Positions 6,246 to 8,816 of a stretch of 8,816 nucleotides of DNA are shown piece after piece. Position numbers and translations under genes: made by a program. The stretch is from Dehalococcoidia bacterium (GTDB lineage Bacteria > Chloroflexota > Dehalococcoidia > JAUSJJ01): contig JAUSJJ010000218.1 in assembly GCA_030647705.1 (NCBI GenBank), positions 1-8,816 of the forward strand, in the 5' to 3' direction. Below the pieces are notes generated by a model. It worked only from the letters and a program-made list of their open reading frames with translations. It was not told where the DNA came from and ran no database searches. Position 1 is the first letter of the stretch, and each line of letters starts with the position of its first letter.

Positions 6246-6449
6246 TCAGCCATACCGCCGGGTGTAACCGGTGTTGGGCTTGGTATCGGTGGAGCAGCCG
6301 CTCCCTGTGCCGCCAACCTGGGAGATCTGACGCTCTACCTTGGCCTCCCCACAGACCGGGCACTTGAGTTCCTTTTCATCTTTAGCGTCCCAGAGCAGCT
6401 TGGAGAAAACGTGCCCACACTTGGAGCATTTGTATTCGTACAATGGCAT
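6246..6449 (-). CDS. FmdB-family zinc ribbon protein
   Basis: This 67-residue protein starts MPLYEYKCSKCGHVF, the signature of the FmdB/CxxC_CxxC_SSSS putative regulatory zinc ribbon family. Four cysteines in two CxxC knuckles (C8/C11 and C30/C33, the latter in LKCPVCGEA) would bind Zn2+. The tail from about residue 45 is Gly/Ser/Thr rich and probably disordered, as in many members. The family was named from the formamidase operon of Methylophilus, and its molecular role is still unclear. A longer frame opens at 6473, but the ATG at 6447-6449 has AAGGAG about 8 nt upstream and gives the canonical MPLYEY start. It is the first gene of the small-protein cluster, directly behind a promoter at 6477-6505. 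Confidence 0.9.
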   Translation of the reverse strand: MPLYEYKCSKCGHVFSKLLWDAKDEKELKCPVCGEAKVERQISQVGGTGSGCSTDTKPNTGYTRRYG

Positions 6450-6476
6450 ATCTGGACTCCTTACCCGTTTCATTTA

Positions 6477-6505
6477 ATTGTACCATAATCCGGCAGCCGG
6501 TTGAA
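6477..6505 (-). promoter_or_regulatory. Extended -10 promoter of the fmdB-like/helical/ferredoxin cluster
   Basis: On the minus strand TACAAT (6477-6482) is preceded by TGG, making an extended -10 (TGGTACAAT). A weak -35, TTCAAC (6500-6505), sits 17 nt upstream. Transcription would start near 6470, about 20 nt before the FmdB ATG. The spacer carries a small CCGGC/GCCGG palindrome (6490-6500) that could be an operator; that part is speculative. Confidence 0.55.
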
Positions 6506-6580
6506 ATTGCGTATGTATGCATGTAGAAATACGTTATTGCATCCAGGCGCGGTTGTCAATGGGTGGTTCGACCATCCCCC

Positions 6581-6608
6581 TTTCCCCTTCCTCGCCAGGA
6601 AGGGGAAA
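6581..6608. repeat. Perfect 12-bp hairpin TTTCCCCTTCCT / AGGAAGGGGAAA
   Basis: The two arms pair without mismatch around a CGCC loop. It lies immediately before repeat copy B, and its A-rich end (GGGGAAAGAAAAG) runs into that repeat, so the two probably belong to one mobile or palindromic repeat unit. Copy A at 4695 lacks this hairpin, so it would be a shortened or partial copy. Confidence 0.75.
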
Positions 6609-6640
6609 GAAAAGAGCTTGGGGGACACCCCCAAACCCCC
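6603..6640. repeat. Copy B of the interspersed spacer repeat
   Basis: GGGGAAAGAAAAGAGC is followed by the palindrome TTGGGGG-ACA-CCCCCAA (6618-6634) and a C-rich tail. It matches copy A at 4695-4726 in order and core sequence. In the minus direction it reads GC hairpin then CTCTTTTCTTT, so like copy A it could act as a weak terminator. No target-site duplication is evident. Confidence 0.6.
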
Positions 6641-6700
6641 GGCCTGCGGCGCGTCTACGCAGGCAATCGCCGGACCCGATGTAAGGGCCGAGCGTCAGTG

Positions 6701-6726
6701 CTCCCTCTCTGCCGGCGGAGAGGGAG
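6701..6726. repeat. Hairpin CTCCCTCTC...GAGAGGGAG
   Basis: Nine perfect base pairs (6701-6709 with 6718-6726) are extended by a T-G and a G-C pair toward a 4-nt loop. It is non-coding and about 90 nt after the preceding hairpin. It may be an RNA structure in the 5' leader of the radical SAM gene or another arm of the repeat. Confidence 0.6.
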
Positions 6727-6745
6727 GCCGCAGCCGAGTTGCCCT

Positions 6746-6771
6746 ATGCCGCGGGCTTCAGCCTGCGGTAT
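6746..6771. repeat. Imperfect palindrome ATGCCGCGGGCT...AGCCTGCGGTAT
   Basis: Arms 6746-6756 and 6761-6771 pair around a 4-nt TTCA centre, with G-T wobbles at 6753/6764 and 6748/6769. The form resembles short REP-like palindromes in GC-rich spacers. It is followed by TCCCAAACAC, not by a T-run, so it is not a standard terminator. Confidence 0.55.
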
Positions 6772-6877
6772 CCCAAACACAACTCCATGCCCACTTACCA
6801 CCTCCACCGGCATCCTGTAAGGAGAGAGGCCTTCGCGGCACCCCCAAGGCTCGCTAACGACGCTCGGAGCCGCTATA

Positions 6878-8494
6878 ATGGCTCACATGACGTGGGAAGC
6901 TGCCCAAGAGGCCAGGAAGAGGCTCGCCAGAGAGCAAGGGACAATAGTCAAGGACTGGGGGGGCAAGATCGCGGTCGCCCTGGTCTATCCCAACTCCTAC
7001 CGGGTCGGCATGTCCAACCTGGGCCTGCAGACCTTGTATAAGCTCTTCAACAGCCACCGGGACATCGTCTGCGAGAGGGTGTTCTGGGAAGGCAGGCCAA
7101 CGCCCCAAAAGACTTCGCTGCTCAGCCTCGAAACGCAGCGCCCGCTGACCGATTTCCCTGTGCTCGCTTTCACCGTGTCCTACGAGCTCGACTACTTCAA
7201 CATTGTGCAGGTGCAGAAGGCCAGCGGCATTCCTCCTCTGGCCGCCGACCGCAACGAGGAGCACCCGCTGATCATCGGCGGCGGCCCATGCCTCACCGCC
7301 AATCCCGAGCCGCTATCGCTGCTCTTCGACGCCATCGCTATCGGAGAGGGCGAGGCTATCGCGCCAGGACTTCTCGAGGTCATCACGGAGGGCGTTTCGG
7401 GAAGCCGCGAAGAGCTGCGCCGGGCGCTTGCCGCCGTTCCGGGAATCTACGTGCCGGGCGAGAGCCAGAGCGTGGCCCGCCAGTGGGCCGCCGACATCGA
7501 CAGCTTCGCCACGACTTCGGTGGCGCTGACGCCGGACACGGAGCTCGGCGATATGTATCTGATGGAGATAGCCCGCGGCTGTGGCCGGGGCTGCCGATTC
7601 TGCCTGGCCGGGTTCGCCTTCCGCCCATTCCGGACGCGTTCGCTGCCCAACCTGCTGGCCCAGGCCAGAGTCGGGCTCACCTACCGGAAGCGACTGGGCC
7701 TGGTGGGCGCGGCAGTCTCCGACCACCCCGAGCTGGAGCGCCTGGTGACCGAGCTGAGGGTAATGGGGGCAGGCGTGGGGGTAAGCTCGCTGCGCATCAA
7801 ACCGCTCTCGGAGACCGTGCTGAGGGCCATCGCCGAAAGCGGCACCCAGACGGTGACCCTGGCGCCTGAGGCAGGCTCCGAGCGACTGCGCCGAGCCATC
7901 AACAAGAGCTTCACCGGCGACGACATCCTGTCGGCCATCGACAAGGCTGCCGGTCTCGGCCTGAGACAGATCAAGCTCTATTTCATGGTCGGACTGCCCG
8001 GCGAGACCGACGACGACGTCCGCGACCTGATAACGCTGGTGCGTTCTTGCCTGGGTCTTCTCGAGCGCAGGCAGGCCGGGACGAGGCTGACGCTGAACGT
8101 AGGCCCCTTCGTGCCCAAGGCAGGGACGCCGTTCCAGTGGCGAGGGATGGCCCCCGCCGATGTCCTGGAGGGACGGCTGAAGATGATCAGGGCCGACCTG
8201 AAGCACAAAGGCGTCGAGATCAAGCCGGAGAGCGTGGGCTGGAGCCAGGTCCAGGCGGTGCTCTCCCGTGGCGATCCGCGATTGGGCAGGGTGCTGGCGG
8301 GTCTGACCAAAGACTCCCTGGCCGCCTGGGGCCAGGCGCTCGAACAAGAGGGCATCGAGCTGGAAGCGGACGCCTGCCGAGAACTCACGGCCGGCGACAA
8401 GCTGCCCTGGGACGTGGTGTCATCCGGCGCCGAGACGGCATATCTGAGGCGGGAGCTGGGCCGGGCGCTGGGAGAGGACACTCCGCCCGCGTAG
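6878..8494 (+). CDS. TIGR03960-like radical SAM protein of unknown function (DUF2344 partner family)
   Basis: This 538-residue protein has a Rossmann-like N-domain typical of 'B12-binding' radical SAM proteins: VALVYPNSYRVGMSNLGLQ (33-51), AFTVSYELDYFNIVQ (97-111), HPLIIGGGPCLTANPEPLS (129-147), AIAIGEGEA (152-160). I see no DxHxxG cobalamin lower-ligand motif, so B12 binding is doubtful. The radical SAM motif is C235-x3-C239-x2-C242 in EIARGCGRGCRFC, with later core strands TVTLAPEAGSERLRRAIN (325-342) and IKLYFMVGLPGETDDD (365-380). These fit the TIGR03960 family, usually encoded beside or fused to DUF2344/TIGR03936. No DUF2344 domain follows here; the only copy is at 1-575. Substrate is unknown. 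ATG 6878 has GGAG 8 nt upstream; a second ATG at 6887 is possible. It is the window's only plus-strand gene. Confidence 0.9.
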   Translation: MAHMTWEAAQEARKRLAREQGTIVKDWGGKIAVALVYPNSYRVGMSNLGLQTLYKLFNSHRDIVCERVFWEGRPTPQKTSLLSLETQRPLTDFPVLAFTVSYELDYFNIVQVQKASGIPPLAADRNEEHPLIIGGGPCLTANPEPLSLLFDAIAIGEGEAIAPGLLEVITEGVSGSREELRRALAAVPGIYVPGESQSVARQWAADIDSFATTSVALTPDTELGDMYLMEIARGCGRGCRFCLAGFAFRPFRTRSLPNLLAQARVGLTYRKRLGLVGAAVSDHPELERLVTELRVMGAGVGVSSLRIKPLSETVLRAIAESGTQTVTLAPEAGSERLRRAINKSFTGDDILSAIDKAAGLGLRQIKLYFMVGLPGETDDDVRDLITLVRSCLGLLERRQAGTRLTLNVGPFVPKAGTPFQWRGMAPADVLEGRLKMIRADLKHKGVEIKPESVGWSQVQAVLSRGDPRLGRVLAGLTKDSLAAWGQALEQEGIELEADACRELTAGDKLPWDVVSSGAETAYLRRELGRALGEDTPPA

Positions 8495-8591
8495 GGCGAA
8501 TCACCCTCTGCTTAGTCCCCTCACGTCAAGGGAACCGGGAATGGCCTGACCGGGCCCCACTGCCTGGCGGGATTGAACCAGCTCACTGCAC

Positions 8592-8629
8592 AAAAAGACG
8601 CGGGCGCCGCCACACGGCGACACCCGCGT
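8592..8629 (-). terminator. Strong intrinsic terminator for the right-edge minus-strand gene
   Basis: On the minus strand a 14-bp stem (8616-8629 with 8598-8611) with loop GTGT is followed by TTTTTG. Two of the pairs are T-G wobbles that pair only in minus-strand RNA; in plus-strand RNA they would be A-C mismatches. Together with the T-run, this fixes the direction. It lies 22 nt after the stop at 8652. I see no equally good terminator for the convergent plus-strand gene in 8495-8591. Confidence 0.88.
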
Positions 8630-8651
8630 TCAATTGAGCCGGTACTTCCCT

Positions 8652-8816
8652 CTACGCGTCGAGAGCGTTCAGTATCATCAGTTCCTGGTCCAGGCTATCG
8701 TCGCCGATCCTGTTCGCCTCGTCCGCAAAGTAGCGGCTGAAAGTGCTGAACATCCGCCTGTATTGCTGCGAAACCGTCAGCGGCAGGGACTGCCGCTCCC
8801 ACTGGCTGAACAGGCC
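8652..8816 (-). CDS. C-terminal fragment of an unrecognised protein (5' part beyond the window)
   Basis: An open frame of 54 codons plus TAG runs in from the right edge; its end reads RIGDDSLDQELMILNALDA. I do not recognise a family. The visible piece is polar, with aromatic residues (LFSQWERQ, FSRYFADEA) and an acidic helical end; no signal, membrane segment or metal motif is visible. Support for coding: it is open to the edge, its composition is like a protein tail, and a directional intrinsic terminator follows the stop at once. It converges on the radical SAM gene. Confidence 0.72.
   Translation of the reverse strand, partial: GLFSQWERQSLPLTVSQQYRRMFSTFSRYFADEANRIGDDSLDQELMILNALDA

Larger units (their letters stand above)
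6506..6877. other. Gene-free divergent spacer with hairpin repeats
   Basis: No frame here looks protein-coding. The left part (to about 6545) is AT-richer than its surroundings and may hold the plus-strand promoter for 6878-8494: TTGAAA at 6501-6506 and TAGAAA at 6524-6529, 17 nt apart, a weak candidate. The rest holds four inverted repeats listed separately (6581-6608, 6618-6634, 6701-6726, 6746-6771). The segment 6772-6865 has no structure I can name. Confidence 0.6.

Noticed and set aside
6501..6529. Plus-strand promoter TTGAAA-N17-TAGAAA
   Set aside because: The -10 is weak, the site is about 340 nt from the gene it would serve, and it overlaps the better minus-strand promoter; not listed as its own feature.
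7313..8347. Minus-strand open frame of 344 codons
   Set aside because: It is antisense to the radical SAM gene, which has the full CxxxCxxC motif and conserved core.
8560..8640. Possible CRISPR-like repeat end (GGGATTGAAC) or tRNA 3' end
   Set aside because: Only a single occurrence, no spacers, and no cloverleaf. The strong hairpin here is explained as a terminator.

Overview
The window is a GC-rich bacterial chromosomal segment with nine protein genes and no rRNA, tRNA, transposase or CRISPR array that I could find. The gene set fits an anaerobic or microaerophilic bacterium. It includes a DUF2344 radical-SAM-linked protein, its partner radical SAM enzyme, MtaB, a small ferredoxin and an FmdB zinc ribbon. 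Together with hairpin-rich spacer repeats containing a GGGGGACACCCCC core, this resembles Chloroflexota (Dehalococcoidia-like) genomes. That placement is inference from gene content and style, not from a phylogenetic marker.

Layout: everything is on the minus strand except one gene. Reading the minus strand from right to left: (a) the C-terminal end of an unrecognised protein at the right edge, followed by a strong intrinsic terminator (8592-8629); (b) after the plus-strand gene, a three-gene cluster of very small proteins: FmdB-type zinc ribbon (6246-6449), a 52-residue helical protein (6011-6169) and a ferredoxin (5818-6024) overlapping it by 14 nt; (c) a cysteine-dioxygenase-like cupin with HEAT-like repeats (4733-5584), behind its own sigma70-type promoter; (d) an acyl-CoA dehydrogenase (3462-4622), closed by a perfect 14-bp hairpin (3422-3452); (e) a tight operon of mtaB (1844-3133), a CNNM/CorC-type membrane protein (578-1840) and the DUF2344 protein (1-575, cut by the window edge), with gaps of 2-6 nt and one clear promoter at 3253-3282.

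The single plus-strand gene (6878-8494) is a radical SAM protein of the family that normally sits beside, or is fused to, DUF2344. Here the two partners are about 6.3 kb apart on opposite strands. The spacer of about 370 nt in front of this gene (6506-6877) contains four hairpins. One belongs to a repeat unit that recurs downstream of the cupin gene at 4695-4726.

How the genes work together: the mtaB operon links tRNA thiomethylation (t6A37 to ms2t6A37) with an envelope transporter-like protein and an uncharacterised radical SAM accessory protein. The small-protein cluster looks like a metal/Fe-S module of unknown purpose. Its ferredoxin resembles the Fe-S domain at the N-terminus of the ribosome-recycling ATPase ABCE1/RLI more than a classical 2[4Fe-4S] ferredoxin. 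I regard this three-gene small-protein cluster and the split radical SAM/DUF2344 pair as the most interesting content.
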